Counted from the stretch's first letter, positions 1-11,058 are shown. The stretch: 64,000 nt of DNA from Ehretia macrophylla (GCA_037974665.1 CM075765.1:2671501-2735500), one strand, 5' to 3'. The notes: generated by a model not told the origin, from the letters alone. Program-made: numbers and translations.

Positions 1-183
1 AAACGAAAATTCAGATTTCGTGACAGATTTGTTACGCTGCTTTGGATCCCTTCTTGATATTCTTGGTTAGTTTCTAGAGAACTTAAAGAAGAATACGAGT
101 GGTAAAAGGCAGTGTGTGTGAGATTAATAGAGGATAAAAGCCAAATTGAGTTGAGTGAAACACGTGAGGGAGTGAAAAATAAT
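1..183 (+). other. untranslated leader of element B (5' part, split by element A)
   Basis: This stretch matches the end of the leader that precedes gag in other family-1 copies, for example 12600-12761 and 29190-29353. It shares the conserved block just upstream of the ATG (...gaaacacgtgagggagtgaaa). It is cut at 183, where element A begins. The expected continuation, gag of element B, resumes after A at 4661. The rest of B's leader and its 5' LTR lie left of the window. There is no coding capacity here. Confidence 0.85.
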
Positions 184-996
184 TGATACGAACCTGGTCA
201 ACATGTGCCAAGACCCAACACCAAGATTGGTAAAACAAACCCAAGATCTTTCAAGAATGGATGGAACCGCGACCCTTTGCCTAGCAAGACAAGAACCTTG
301 GTATAGTGAATATGATGGAAACCGCGACCCGTTGCTTAGAAAAGCAAGAACCTTGGTATAGTTGAGGACGCCACAAACGAGGATGGAGATCTCGTTTGAT
401 AAGTCAGAGTTGAACGCCACAAGAATAATCTTGATAAGTTCGAAAAAAGTTCTTGAGAACTTAAGGAGAATAATCTCACAAATTTAATATCAAAGTTGTC
501 TATTTTTATTATCACAAAAAGTACCTTATATAGGCAATAACAAATAAGTATCCTGCTTGGAAAAGGACTCCTAAAACCTAGCCCAAGTAGGAAAAACGTG
601 AATAGTAACTAGGTCAAAGGAAACAAACTTGGAGACCAAGAAAATCTCCTATTAACTATTCACGTGAATAGTGACGTGAATAGTAACTAAAAAGGAAGCA
701 AACTTGCAGCCCAAGAAAAGCTCCTTTCTAGTGTGAACACCTAATCTTGTAGCCCAAGAAAGTCTCTCTCCTAGTGTGAACACCTAAATTTGTCTATAGG
801 AAATTAAACTAAAACTGAAAACTAAAACTAGGATAAAATTACAAAGAAATCAAATCTTGACTAAATCTTCAAATCTTCTTGAAACTTCTTGAAGAATCTT
901 GAAGTTCTTGAATCTTGAAAATAGAATCTTGACTTGAATCTTTGCTAGAAAATTCATCCAAATGGTGCAATGAATGTGGATGGCTGGTTCGCATCA
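184..996 (-). repeat. 3' LTR of element A
   Basis: This 813-bp LTR reads TGATACGAACC...GGTTCGCATCA on the plus strand, so in element orientation it starts TGATGCGAACC and ends GGTTCGTATCA. It abuts the polypurine tract at 997. It contains the heat-shock-element array at 875-894. Its partner at 3848-4660 has the same length; small differences include the segment near 480-510. Confidence 0.93.
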
Positions 997-2971
997 TTCC
1001 CCCCCCTCTTGAGAAGGATTTGTCCTCAAATCCACCAGGTTCAAAGACCAGCCTAGGTGGTAGACCATGTGGTACATCCGCAGGAAACACTTCCTCAAAA
1101 TCCTGCAAGAAAGAAACACTATGCAATGCAGAGTAAAGTTGGTTAGTGTTTAAAAGAGCCTCTTTGTACATAAGTATAATCATTGGCCTTTTTGAAATCA
1201 ACGCTCTTTTATCCTCACTTGCTTTTGCATAAAAATTTCTTTGCTTTCCCTCTATTTTTACCTCATTGGTTGAATTCTTTTCTTTCCTCTCTACCTTTCC
1301 TAATTCGACCTTGCTCTTTTTCTTTTCACTCGCAATATTTTGCTCACTCAAATATTGTTCACTCAAATTCTTTTGTTCACTCAAGTTCTTTTGATCACTC
1401 AATTTTTGTAACCTCACTTGATCCTCATAAACTTGTTTTGGTGTCATCGGAACTAAAGTGATTGTCTGCTGATTGAACATGAATGAGTACTTGTTGGTGA
1501 AGCCATCATGCTGCACACGTCGATCAAATTGCAGCTTGTATGGATATGGATGCATAATTGTGTTGAGCCCTAGCTTTTCAATCATAGAAGCACTAGCAAC
1601 GTTAGTACAACTACCATCATCAATAATAACACTACATACCTTATCTTTCACGTGGCAGCGAGTATGAAAGATGTTCTCACGTTGTACTACTTCTTCTTCC
1701 TCTTTAGCATCCAAACTTAAGGCTTGTCGTGCCACTAGTCCAAGCATCTCTCCATAATCTGCCCCAAACTCCTCTTCTCCCTCTGTGATGTCCTTTAGTA
1801 TGGGCATGACATCAAAATGTATTTCGTCTTCGGACTCAATCTCACCACTCTCCAAGACTACCAATGCTTGCTTGTTTGGGCATTGGCTTCCAATGTGTCC
1901 TTGTCCCTGATATTTAAAACATTGAATCTCACTAGATCGAGTCATAGTAGAGGTTGTATTACCTTGAGAAGTCATGGCAATAGTGGATGGTTTGAGCTCG
2001 GGCTTGGGCTTGGCCTTGGAAGTAGACGGATTTTCTTCATCCTTTAGGTAACTCATCCTCCAAGGTGTAGGTGATGCACTCAAGTATTGTAGTACTTGTC
2101 TTGGTCGTGTACTACCCCTCTTGAGTTGCTTCTCCACTTTAATTGCTTTATGCACCAAATCCTCTAATTCCACATAATGATGCAGCTTTATAGTGTTAGC
2201 AATCTCTTGATTTAGCCCATTCAAGAATCTGGCCATTGTTGCCTCTCGATCTTCCTCCACATTGGCTTTAATCATAGCCATCTCCATCTCTTTGTAATAC
2301 TCATCAACACTCTTATTACCTTGATGAAGACCTTGCAGCTTGAGGTATAAATCTCGATAGTAATGACTTGGTACAAATCGTCGCCTCATCACTCTCTTCA
2401 TCTCATCCCAAGTTGCAATAGGACGATCTCCATTCCGCCTCCTATTGATGCACAACTGATCCCACCAAACAATAGCATAATCAGTAAATTCAATTACAAC
2501 AAGTTTTACCTTTTTCAGTTCAGCATAGTTATGACAATCAAAAACCAACTCTATCTTCTTTTCCCACTCCAAATATGCTTCGGGATCACTCCTTCCTTGG
2601 AAAGCAGGAATTTTCATCTTGATGCTTCCCAAATTGTTATCAACACGTTTCTTAGCTTCTCTATCTCGGCTATGTCTTCCATTGCTGCCTATTGACATCC
2701 GACCAAGTTCCTCATCTATCCTTTCTTCTTCAAATTCATCCACAACTTCAATTTCTCTTCGATGCAACCTGTTCCTCCTTGGTGCGTTTGGAGCAACTGG
2801 TGGCTGCACCCTTGGTGTTCTCTGTTCTACCCTAGCCATCCTCTCATGAATCTGCTCCAATTCAGCCCTCATCATTCGTCTCATCTCTCCCATCAATGCC
2901 TGCATCTGTAAGTTCTGTCCAACGGGTTGTTGAACACCTTCATTAATGTTGTCTACTTGATTTTGAGACAT
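869..2971 (-). CDS. Gag-protease polyprotein of element A (protease half deleted, C-terminus shifted into LTR)
   Basis: This 700-codon frame starts at the ATG (2971) after the conserved leader. It has a charged, coiled-coil-prone N-terminus (about 22-50) and a Ty3/gypsy capsid core from about residue 115 (KMKIPAFQGRSDPEAYLEWE, then WWDQL and RRRFVPSHYYRDLY). The knuckle reads CFKYQGQGHIGSQC, with Tyr where the second Cys should be. A retropepsin-like motif IIDDGS follows. Compared with B and D, 46 residues after HPYPYKLQ are missing in frame, including the hydrophobic-Gly motif (LLLGRPW in other copies), so the protease is probably dead. A hexapeptide repeat (NLSEQK) precedes the end. The eighth G of the polypurine tract shifts the frame, so the last ~43 residues are LTR-encoded. 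Gag should bind and package element RNA in cytoplasmic particles. Confidence 0.8.
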   Translation of the reverse strand: MSQNQVDNINEGVQQPVGQNLQMQALMGEMRRMMRAELEQIHERMARVEQRTPRVQPPVAPNAPRRNRLHRREIEVVDEFEEERIDEELGRMSIGSNGRHSRDREAKKRVDNNLGSIKMKIPAFQGRSDPEAYLEWEKKIELVFDCHNYAELKKVKLVVIEFTDYAIVWWDQLCINRRRNGDRPIATWDEMKRVMRRRFVPSHYYRDLYLKLQGLHQGNKSVDEYYKEMEMAMIKANVEEDREATMARFLNGLNQEIANTIKLHHYVELEDLVHKAIKVEKQLKRGSTRPRQVLQYLSASPTPWRMSYLKDEENPSTSKAKPKPELKPSTIAMTSQGNTTSTMTRSSEIQCFKYQGQGHIGSQCPNKQALVVLESGEIESEDEIHFDVMPILKDITEGEEEFGADYGEMLGLVARQALSLDAKEEEEVVQRENIFHTRCHVKDKVCSVIIDDGSCTNVASASMIEKLGLNTIMHPYPYKLQFDRRVQHDGFTNKYSFMFNQQTITLVPMTPKQVYEDQVRLQKLSDQKNLSEQKNLSEQYLSEQNIASEKKKSKVELGKVERKEKNSTNEVKIEGKQRNFYAKASEDKRALISKRPMIILMYKEALLNTNQLYSALHSVSFLQDFEEVFPADVPHGLPPRLVFEPGGFEDKSFSRGGGMMRTSHPHSLHHLDEFSSKDSSQDSIFKIQELQDSSRSFKKI
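997..1013 (-). other. polypurine tract of element A (8-G variant)
   Basis: In element orientation this is a purine run (CTCAAGAG, then eight G, then AA) that ends exactly at the 3' LTR. It is the expected primer site for plus-strand DNA synthesis. Most family copies have seven G. The extra G shifts the overlapping gag-pro frame, so A reads past the normal stop into the LTR. Confidence 0.85.
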
Positions 2972-3847
2972 GATTAATTTTCACTCCCTCACGTGTTTCA
3001 CTCAACTCAATTTGGCTTTTACCCTCTATTAATCTCACGCACTCTGCCTTTTTCCTCTCGTATTCTCCTTCAAGTTCCCTAGAACTAATCAAGAGTACCA
3101 AGATAGGCACTAAAGCAGCGTATTACTTTTTCTTTGAAATTTGATGATTTTTTTTTTTTAGACCTCTAAGACTCTGGAAACAAGGTTAGAGAAAGAAACT
3201 TGAATAAAACTCAAAGAAGGAAACCTAGAGAAATAAGGAAAGTTGCAAAAACCCTATTCTAAAACACAAAAATGCCCAAAACTCATAGCAAACGTTGGAA
3301 TTTGGCCCTAAGAGGGTGGTGCCCACAGCTTTTTTGTGGGTTATGCTCAGAATGCCGTTTCCCTTCAGAAAAGCTTGGCCACGAAGGCTAATTCAACAAA
3401 AACAAGTTTTTTACTGTTCACTGTTTTGCCCTTTTTTTTTTTTTTTTTTCAGCTCCGAAATTTTTTTTTTTTTTCTTTCTTGATGTTCTTTTCTTGATTT
3501 TCAGAAACGAAAACAATGACTAAGAAACCAAGATTTCAGATTTGAGCACACAACCAATTAGGGTTTTGTCCTAATTGAAAACCTTAACCCTACCCACGGA
3601 TTTGATGAGAAAACAATAAAATACTTGACACAAGACACGGATTTCAACAAGAAAACAGACTTGAAACACAAGATAAGAAACGAAATTGAAGCAAGAACAG
3701 AATTGAAACACAACCTAAAACGAATTGGCAGCAAGACACAATCAAGAACAAAGAAAGGAATTTAAACCTAGACCTAGACTCACGGAATTAACTAAGAAAA
3801 CAAGAAAAGGATAGGCAAACCTGATAAACCTAAGCTCTGATACCAAC
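2972..3847 (-). other. leader and primer binding site of element A
   Basis: This untranslated region lies between the 5' LTR and gag. The primer binding site is at 3834-3845 (TGGTATCAGAGC in element orientation), a perfect 12-nt match to the 3' end of plant initiator Met-tRNA, two bases from the LTR. A stem-loop occupies 3322-3340 (CCCACA / TGTGGG). T/A homopolymer runs lie near 3428-3475. Confidence 0.85.
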
Positions 3848-4660
3848 TGATACGAACCTGGTCAACATGTGCCAAGACCCAACACCAAGATTGGTAAAAC
3901 AAACCCAAGATCTTTCAAGAATGGATGGAACCGCGACCCTTTGCCTAGCAAGACAAGAACCTTGGTATAGTGAATATGATGGAAACCGCGACCCGTTGCT
4001 TAGAAAAGCAAGAACCTTAGTATAGTTGAGGACGCCACAAACGAGGATGGAGATCTCGTTTGATAAGTCAGAGTTGAACGCCACAAGAATAATCTTGATA
4101 AGTTCGAAAAAAGTTCTTGAGAACTTAAGGAGAATAATCTCACAATTTAATTTCAGAATTGTCTAACTTTATTATCACAAAAAGTGCCTTATATAGGCAA
4201 TAACAAATAAGTATCCTGCTTGGAAAAGGACTCCTAAACCCTAGCCCAAGTAGGAAAAACGTGAATAGTAACTAGGTCAAAGGAAACAAACTTGGAGACC
4301 AAGAAAATACTCCTATTAACTATTCACGTGAATAGTGACGTGAATAGTAACTAAAAAGGAAGCAAACTTGCAGCCCAAGAAAAGCTCCTTTCTAGTGTGA
4401 ACACCTAATCTTGTAGCCCAAGAAAGTCTCTCTCCTAGTGTGAACACCTAAATTTGTCTATAGGAAATTAAACTAAAACTGAAAACTAAAACTAGGATAA
4501 AATTACAAAGAAATCAAATCTTGACTAAATCTTCAAATCTTCTTGAAACTTCTTGAAGAATCTTGAAGTTCTTGAATCTTGAAAATAGAATCTTGACTTG
4601 AATCTTTGCTAGAAAATTCATCCAAATGGTGCAATGAATGTGGATGGCTGGTTCGCATCA
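3848..4660 (-). repeat. 5' LTR of element A (promoter LTR)
   Basis: This is the 813-bp partner of 184-996. On the minus strand it has the heat-shock array (4539-4558), the 18-bp palindrome ACTATTCACGTGAATAGT (4319-4336), then a TATA box (4189-4195). Transcription would run leftwards into the A leader. It abuts B gag at 4661. Confidence 0.92.
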
Positions 4661-4666
4661 TTAATC

Positions 4667-6779
4667 ATGTCTCAAAATCAAGCGGACAACACTAACGAAG
4701 GAGGTCAACAAGCTGCTGTTCCAAATTTACAGATGCAAGCTTTGTTGGGAGAGATGAGACGAATGATGAGGGCTGAATTTGATCAACTACATGAGAGGAT
4801 GGATAGGGTAGAACAGAGAACACCAAGGGTGCAGCCACCAATTGCTCCAAACGCACCATGGAGGAACAGGTTGCATCGAAGAGAAATTGAAGTTGTGGAT
4901 GAATTTGAAGAAGAAGGTATAGATGAGGAACTTGATAGGATGTCAATGGCCAGCCATGGGAGACATGGACGAGATCGAGAAGCTAGGAACTGTATTGATA
5001 ACAATTTAGGAAGCATCAAGATGAAGATTCCTGCTTTTCAAGGAAGGAGTGATCCTGAAGCATATCTTGAGTGGGAGAAGAAGATGGAGTTGGTTTTTGA
5101 TTGTCATAACTATGCTGAACTGAAAAAGGTAAAACTTGCTGTAATTGAATTTACTGATTATGCTATTGTTTGGTGGGATCAGTTGTGCATCAATAGAAGG
5201 CGGAATGGAGATCGTTCTATTGCAACTTGGGATGAGATGAAGAGAGTGTCATCAACGATTTGTACCAAGTCATTACTATCGAGATTTATACCTCAAGCTG
5301 CAAGGTCTTCATCAAGGTAATAAGAGTGTTGATGAATATTATAAAGAGATGAAGATGGCTATGATTAAAGCCAATGTGGAGGAAGATCGAGAGGCAACAA
5401 TGGCCAGATTCTTGAATGGGCTAAATCAAGAGATTGCTAACACTATAAAGTTGCATCATTATGTGGAATTAGAGGATTTGGTGCATAAAGCAATTAAAGT
5501 GGAGAAGCAACTCAAGAGGGGTGGTACACGACCAAGACAAGCACTACAATACTTGAGTGCATCACCTTCACCTTGGAGGACAAGTTACCTAAAGGATGAA
5601 GAAAATCCATCTACTTCCAAGGCCAAGCCCGAGCTCAAACCATCCACCATTGCCATGACCTCTCAAGGTAATACAACCTCTACTATGACTCGATATAGTG
5701 AGATTCAATGTTTTACATGTCAGGGACGAGGACACATAGCAAGCCAATGCCCAAACAAGCGAGCAATAGTAGTCTTGGAAAGTGGTAAGATTGAATCTGA
5801 AGACAAAACATATTCTGATGACATGCCCATATTAGAGGACACCGCAATGGGAGCAGAGAAGTTTGGGGCAGATCATGGAGAGATGCTTGGACTAGTGGCA
5901 CAACAAGCCTTAAACCTGCAAGCTAAAGAAGAGGAAGAGGTAGCACAATGTGAGAACATCTTTCACACTCGTTGTCATGTGAAAGACAAGGTAGGTAGTG
6001 TTATTATTGATGATGGTAGTTGCACTAATGTTGGTAGTTCTTCCATGGTTGAAAAGCTAAGGCTCATAACAATTAAGCATCCACGTCCATACAAGCTGCA
6101 ATGGTTGAATGATTGTGGTGAGATAAGCGTTACAAAACAGGTTGTGGTGCCGTTTCGCATTGGAAAATATGAAGATGAAGTATTGTGCGATGTGGTTCCA
6201 ATGCATACTGGATATCTTCTATTAGAAAGACTTGGGAAATTTGATCGACGTGTGCAGCATGATGGCTTCACCAACAAATATTCATTTGTGTTCAATCAGC
6301 GGACAATCACTCTAGTTCCGATGACACCAAAACAAGTTTATGAGGATCAAGTGAGGTTACAAAAATTGAGTGATCAAAAGAACTTGAGTGAACAAAATAA
6401 TTTGAGTGATCAAAATAATTTGAGAGAGCAAAAGAATGAGAGTGAAAAGAAAAGTAAGGCTGAATCTGAAGAGGAGATAAGGAGAGAAAAGAACTCGGCC
6501 AATGAGGTAAAAACAGAGAGAAAACAAAGTAATTTTTATGCAAAAGCAAGTGAGGTTAAGAGAGTTTTGATCTCAAAATGGCCAATGATTGTACTCATGT
6601 ACAAAGAGTCTCTTTTAAAATTTAACCAACTTGACTCTGCATTGCCTAGTGTTGTTGTTTCTCTCTTGCAGGATTTTGAGAAAGTGTTTCCCAAGGACAT
6701 TCCATATGGTCTACCACCAAGGCTGGTCTTTGAACCTGGAGGATTTGAGGACAAATCCTTCTCAAGAGGGGGGGAATGA
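4667..6779 (+). pseudogene. Gag-protease of element B, one frameshift
   Basis: The native ATG is at 4667 (MSQNQADN); an upstream in-frame ATG at 4634 lies in A's LTR and is not native. The capsid core is present, but near 5249 the eight bases ATGAGGCG of other copies are replaced by six different ones. This net 2-bp loss ends the first frame at 5320. The second frame (5349-6779) carries the rest of the capsid, an intact knuckle CFTCQGRGHIASQC, the protease motif IIDDGS, the full-length protease (with LLLERLG where others have LLLGRPW) and the NLSEQ-type repeats. The stop TGA (6777-6779) is the first three bases of the 3' LTR. The 5' LTR, leader and gag of B are separated by element A. Confidence 0.85.
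6764..6776 (+). other. polypurine tract of element B
   Basis: AAGAG followed by seven G and AA (7-G form) directly precedes the 3' LTR and also encodes the last residues of Gag-Pro (SRGGE). Confidence 0.85.
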
Positions 6780-7587
6780 TGCGAACCAGCCATCCACATT
6801 CATTGCACCATTTGGATGAATTTTCCAGCAAAGATTCAAGTCAAGATTCTATTTTCAAGATTCAAGAACTTCAAGATTCTTCAAGAAGTTTCAAGAAGAT
6901 TTGAAGATTTAGTCAAGATTTGATTTCTTTGTAATTTTATCCTAGTTTTAGTTTTCAATTTTAGTTTAATTTCCTATGGATGAATTTAGGTGTTCACACT
7001 AGGAGAGAGACTTTCTTGGGCTACAAGATTAGGTATTCACACTAGAAAGGAGCTTTTCTTGGGCTGCAAGTTTGCTTCCTTTTTAGTAACTATTCACGTC
7101 ACTATTCACGTGAATAGTTAATAGGAGTCTTTTCTTGGTCTCCAAGTTTGTTTCCTTTGACCTAGTTACTATTCACGTTTTTCCTACTTGGGCTAGGGTT
7201 TAGGAGTCCTTTTCCAAGCAGGATACATATTTGTTATTGCCTATATAAGACACTTTTTGTGATAATAAAGGAGACAATTCTGAAATTAAATTGTGAGATT
7301 ATTATCCTTGAGTTCTCCAAGAGACTCTTTCGAACTTATCAAGGGATTCCTTGTGGCGTTCAACCTTGACTTATCAAGCGGATTTCCATCCCCGTTTGTG
7401 GCGTCTTCACCATACCAAGGTTCTTGCTTTTCTAAGCAACGGGTCGCGGTTTCCATCATATTCACCATACCAAGGTTCTTGTCTTGCTAGGCAAAGGGTC
7501 GCGGTTCCATCCATTCTTGAAAGATCTTGGTTTTGTTTTACCAATCTTGGTGTTGGGTCTTGGCACATGTTGACCAGGTTCGTATCA
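6777..7587 (+). repeat. 3' LTR of element B
   Basis: This 811-bp LTR runs from TGATGCGAACC to GGTTCGTATCA. It has the duplicated U5 unit typical of the long-LTR subfamily. The sequence after 7587 joins colinearly to the LTR2 sequence found uninterrupted at 39220. Confidence 0.92.
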
Positions 7588-9109
7588 CAAATTTTATATT
7601 TTTCCTTTATTACTTACCTTATTAGACGTATTTCGTCCATTGGAACTATATGCATAACATGTCGAGAACGTGATATATAAAAATATTAGTGTCCTGAATG
7701 AATAGTGTTATGAATGAATAGTAACTTTTTGTAGAATTTTTATTTGGGCCTTTAGAGATTTTAGCTAACCTTGACCTTTGGTTATCATTTTAATTAATTC
7801 AACTAAGCCCATTTAGCAAGCCCAAGCCCATTGTAAGTCATTAGTTAGCTTTTATTAGTTATTTGAAGACCAAAAATAAAATAAAAAAAGGGAGAAAGCT
7901 AAAAACACCGTAGCAAATCCGAAAATGTCATAGGAGGAGAATTTCTTCATCAAACCTTGGAGTTGAGCTCTTGGCTTGGTCTAGGAGGAGATTGGAGCAT
8001 TAGGGGGCATCTACAACTTGTCTTCATCTTCAATATTGTGAGGGAATTGCATATTTCATAATTTTAAAGTTGATGCATATATATTGAATTTCTTGTCTTG
8101 TTGAATTTAGCTATTTTGCTTGTTATAAATGCTTGTTATATGATCTTTGAAGCCTATAGAACTCTCTTTTGGAGCTTGGTTGCAATTGTAATGGTTTGAT
8201 TTTGAGAATCAAAGTTGTAGGAGAAGGTGAATAGTGTAGTGAATAGTGAAATCCGAAAATTTAAGGTTTTTGATATAATTTGTTAATTAACTTGAATTGA
8301 GACTTCAGATAGATGCTCTTGGCCCTAGTGATGCTAGTTGAAAAGCCACGTGAAGTTGAATCAACCGAAACCGAGCTAAATTGCGTAATTAGTCGACTTT
8401 AAAAAGAGGACTTTTCTCGTTGTATAATCCAGACACATTTGGGCTATGATTTGGGTATCCTTGGGGTATGGAAGCACTATTGGTGCTTTCGTTACGCGAA
8501 ATTGGGGTTCGGATAGTATAGTTATAGTTAAAACTCGCTTAGGCCTTCCCGAACTTTTGTTTCTAAAACAGGGTTTTATAATCTTATTAGGTGTCTTTTG
8601 GCTTAACTAGGAATGTAGTATGATTAAAATATGGTTTGGTAACCTTGATGCGCACTTAGGAGAAGAAAAGCTTGGTTAAAGAAAGGAAGAATCAACCTAA
8701 GCCTTTGCATTTTGCATGTTTTAGTCTTTGAAGGTGAGGGAATCATCTTATATGTATTTTATTTTGATTATATTGCTATATTTGTGCATGCTTTGTTAGT
8801 TTCACAAGTAGTTGTTGATTTGCTATCTATGAACAAAATTGTAGACTAGATGTTTGTTTAAAGCCTTCAATGAAATGTAAATACTAAGTAATGGCAAAAA
8901 GTAGCTAAAAGTGTAGTATGTAAAATGAGCAAATATCTGGACAGCCAACTGCCCGTGAGTTCTAGAGCCATTTTGACATAGTAAACATGCTCGAAACTTA
9001 ACGAAATTTTTACAGCAGCTAGATTAGGCAGTTTTGAGAAAACGTTAATGTCTAAGGCTTAGGCTAATTCAAACATTTTGATCAACCGATTTAGCAATTT
9101 CAGAAATGT
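7588..9109 (+). repeat. LTR2 solo LTR, duplication copy 1, 5' portion
   Basis: Non-coding sequence nearly identical to 39220-40722 in copy 2, where it is part of a long solo LTR beginning at 38765. It is bounded on the left by element B and on the right by element E. The last five bases, AATGT (9105-9109), are E's target duplication. It contains short AT-rich frames but no gene. It continues after E at 19201. Confidence 0.8.
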
Positions 9110-9556
9110 TGATACGAACCTGGTCAACATGTGCCCAGACCCAACACCAAGATTGGTAAAACAAACCCAAGACCTTTCAAGAATGGATGGAACCGCGACC
9201 CTTTGCCTAGCAAGACAAGAACCTTGGTATAGTGAATATGATGGAAACCGCGACCCGTTGCTTAGCAAAGCAAGAACCTTGGTATGGTGAAGACGCCACA
9301 AACGGGGATGGAAATCCGCTTGATAAGTCAAGGTTGAACGCCACAAGGAATCCCTTGATAAGTTCGAAAGAGTCTCTTGGAGAACTCAAGGAGAATAATC
9401 TCACAATTTAATTTCAGAATTGTCTAACTTTATTATCACAAAAAGTGCCTTATATAGGCAATAACAAATAAGTATCCTGCTTGGAAAAGGACTCCTAAAC
9501 CCTAGCCCAAGTAGGAAAAATGTGAATAGTAACTAGGTCAAAGGAAACAAACTTGG

Positions 9557-10414
9557 GAAATTGGTCTCCAACTCATCAAGCTCACCTGTGAACGAGTGCC
9601 GATGTGGTTACAATTGAGAAATGTTCCGCTTGATTTACTTAACAATGCTGGTCCCAGTTTCGTTTCAAGCACAATTGGCCTCCCTCTTCAGATGGATTCG
9701 AAAACTACCTCACGGTCACATCTTGGTTATGCAAGAGTATGTGTGGAAATGAATATTCTAAAGGATCTCCCAGATAGGACATATGTCGAACTCCCTAATG
9801 GGGAAGAGGCTGAGATTCTAATCGAATATGATTGGAAACCACATAAATGTACTTTTTGTAATGTTGCAGGTCATGACACTTCCAATTGTCCTAATTCTCC
9901 AGACAATCGGGTTGAAGATAAACCTTTAGGCACCAATTCAGAATGGAATGAAGCAGATAAAAAGCATAGGAGGAGACGCGGTGCTTCACGTCAAAAAGAG
10001 CATTTGGTTAGCAATAACATATTTAATATACTTAACTCTGATGAAGCTCATGGAGATCATGGTGATCAAATTGATGAACGTTCCCAGGAAAATTTTTCTA
10101 AGTCCAAGACTGTAGAGAATAAAACTGCTGGAACAGGTGTTTTTCACAAAAAAACCAATGTCCAAAAGGTGAACATCCCTACACAGGCACATGTACAACA
10201 ACATACTTCTCACATTTCGGTTACTCCGTACCCATCTCAAGGTTCTAAGGATAAGGTTTCTACACATTCTTTTGGCAAAGCCATCTCTACCATTCGTGTT
10301 GTTGGCAACTCTTCCAACACTGCATCTCCATCCAAGGTGACACCTTCCTTTGATTATACTAGGGCAGTTCAAGGCATGTTCAACGGAAGACCCCCTGATC
10401 GAAGAACCCACTAA
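9557..10414 (+). CDS. LINE ORF1-type nucleic-acid-binding protein, 5'-truncated
   Basis: The frame is open from the first LINE base to TAA at 10414 (285 codons) and has no native start. It carries the C-terminal part of a DUF4283-like domain (PLDLLN, GLPLQMDSKT, LGYARVCVEM) and a CCHC knuckle CTFCNVAGHDTSNC of C-x2-C-x4-H-x4-C spacing. A basic stretch (KKHRRRRGASR) and a low-complexity Ser/Thr-rich tail ending in TRAVQGMFNGRPPDRR follow. In plant L1 elements this protein coats the RNA. It is uninterrupted here; the duplicate at 41170 has two extra As in a run of A and is frameshifted. Expression is doubtful because no promoter or 5' end is present. Confidence 0.75.
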   Translation, partial: EIGLQLIKLTCERVPMWLQLRNVPLDLLNNAGPSFVSSTIGLPLQMDSKTTSRSHLGYARVCVEMNILKDLPDRTYVELPNGEEAEILIEYDWKPHKCTFCNVAGHDTSNCPNSPDNRVEDKPLGTNSEWNEADKKHRRRRGASRQKEHLVSNNIFNILNSDEAHGDHGDQIDERSQENFSKSKTVENKTAGTGVFHKKTNVQKVNIPTQAHVQQHTSHISVTPYPSQGSKDKVSTHSFGKAISTIRVVGNSSNTASPSKVTPSFDYTRAVQGMFNGRPPDRRTH

Positions 10415-10586
10415 GGAGATTTTCCTTTGTTTTCTTGTCTTTTTGTTCTTTTAGTCCTTGTTTGGACTAATTCTCTTCTGCTTTCCTTGATCTTGTTTTG
10501 ATGTTGTTTGTCAACAATCTTGTACTTGTACCACTTCCTTTGGATATCAATAAAACTCCCACTGAATTAACAAAAAACAAAAAAAA
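9557..10586 (+). mobile_element. LINE-derived ORF1-only retroposon L1 (copy 1)
   Basis: A 5'-truncated retroposon that begins inside ORF1, ends the ORF at 10414, carries AATAAA at 10549-10554 and ends in an A-rich tail (to 10586). It contains no endonuclease or reverse transcriptase ORF2. It sits in E's LTR with a small target deletion and no target duplication. The same insertion recurs at 41170-42206. Confidence 0.88.
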
Positions 10587-10992
10587 GACTCCTATTAACT
10601 ATTCACGTGAATAGTGACGTGAATAGTAACTAAAAAGGAAGCAAACTTGCAGCCCAAGAAAAGCTTCTTTCTAGTGTGAACACCTAATCTTGAAGCCCAA
10701 GAAAGTCTCTCTCCTAGTGTGAACACCTAAATTCGTCCATAGGAAATTAAACTAAAACTGAAAACTAAAACTAGGATAAAATTACAAAGAAATCAAATCT
10801 TGACTAAATCTTCAAATCTTCTTGAAACTTCTTGAAGAATCTTGAAGTTCTTGAATCTTGAAAATAGAATCTTGACTTGAATCTTTGCTGGAAAATTTGC
10901 TCAAAAGGTTCAATGAATGTGGACGCACAATTGGTTCATTGAATGTGGACGCTTCAATTGGTTCATTGAATGTGGACATCTGGTTCGCATCA

Positions 10993-11058
10993 TCCCCCTC
11001 TCTTGAGAAGGATTTGTCCTCAAATCCACCGGGTTCAAAGACCAGCCTAGGTGGTAAG
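10993..11058 (-). pseudogene. C-terminal fragment of element E Gag-Pro with polypurine tract
   Basis: On the minus strand this encodes the family C-terminus (PPRLVFEPGGFEDKSFSR) and the polypurine tract (10993-11007, with an A interrupting the G run). It is separated from the rest of E's frame (15587-17414) by element D. GTAAG (11054-11058) is the mutated left copy of D's target duplication; the right copy is GTAGG at 15587-15591. Confidence 0.85.

Larger units (their letters stand above)
184..4660 (-). mobile_element. element A: complete gag-pro LTR retrotransposon nested in B
   Basis: Two 813-bp LTRs (184-996 and 3848-4660) flank a minus-strand gag-pro frame, a leader and an intact tRNA-iMet primer binding site. 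The flanks are ATAAT (179-183) and TTAAT (4661-4665), a 5-bp target duplication with one mismatch. B's leader lies directly to the left and B's gag ATG directly to the right, so A inserted into the pre-gag region of B. A belongs with C to a subfamily that lacks the second half of the protease and has Tyr in place of the second zinc-knuckle Cys. Confidence 0.92.
1..7587 (+). mobile_element. element B: non-autonomous gag-pro LTR retrotransposon (family 1), 5' end outside the window, split by A
   Basis: B consists of leader (1-183), gag-pro (4667-6779, frameshifted) and 3' LTR (6777-7587); element A (184-4660) is nested between leader and gag. The base after B (7588) is colinear with 39220 in the second duplication copy, where the host LTR2 sequence is uninterrupted. 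B therefore entered LTR2 of copy 1 only. Its right flank begins caaat, which should recur as the target duplication left of the window. B has no RT or integrase and must have been mobilised in trans. Confidence 0.85.
9110..10992 (-). repeat. 3' LTR of element E, interrupted by a LINE retroposon
   Basis: LTR sequence occupies 9110-9556 and 10587-10992 (853 bp), with the LINE between. The intact partner is 865 bp. The missing 12 bases are AGACCAAGAAAA, so LINE insertion deleted 8-12 bp of target; the terminal As are ambiguous with the poly(A) tail. The 26-27-bp triplication lies at about 10907-10981. Confidence 0.9.

Noticed and set aside
4634..5320. Start of B gag at 4634 (MNVDGWFASLIMSQ...)
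   Set aside because: The upstream ATG is within A's LTR; the native start, by comparison with C and A, is 4667.
9986..10411. 141-codon minus-strand frame opposite LINE ORF1
   Set aside because: It is the antisense shadow of a frame with a recognisable knuckle and has no domain of its own.
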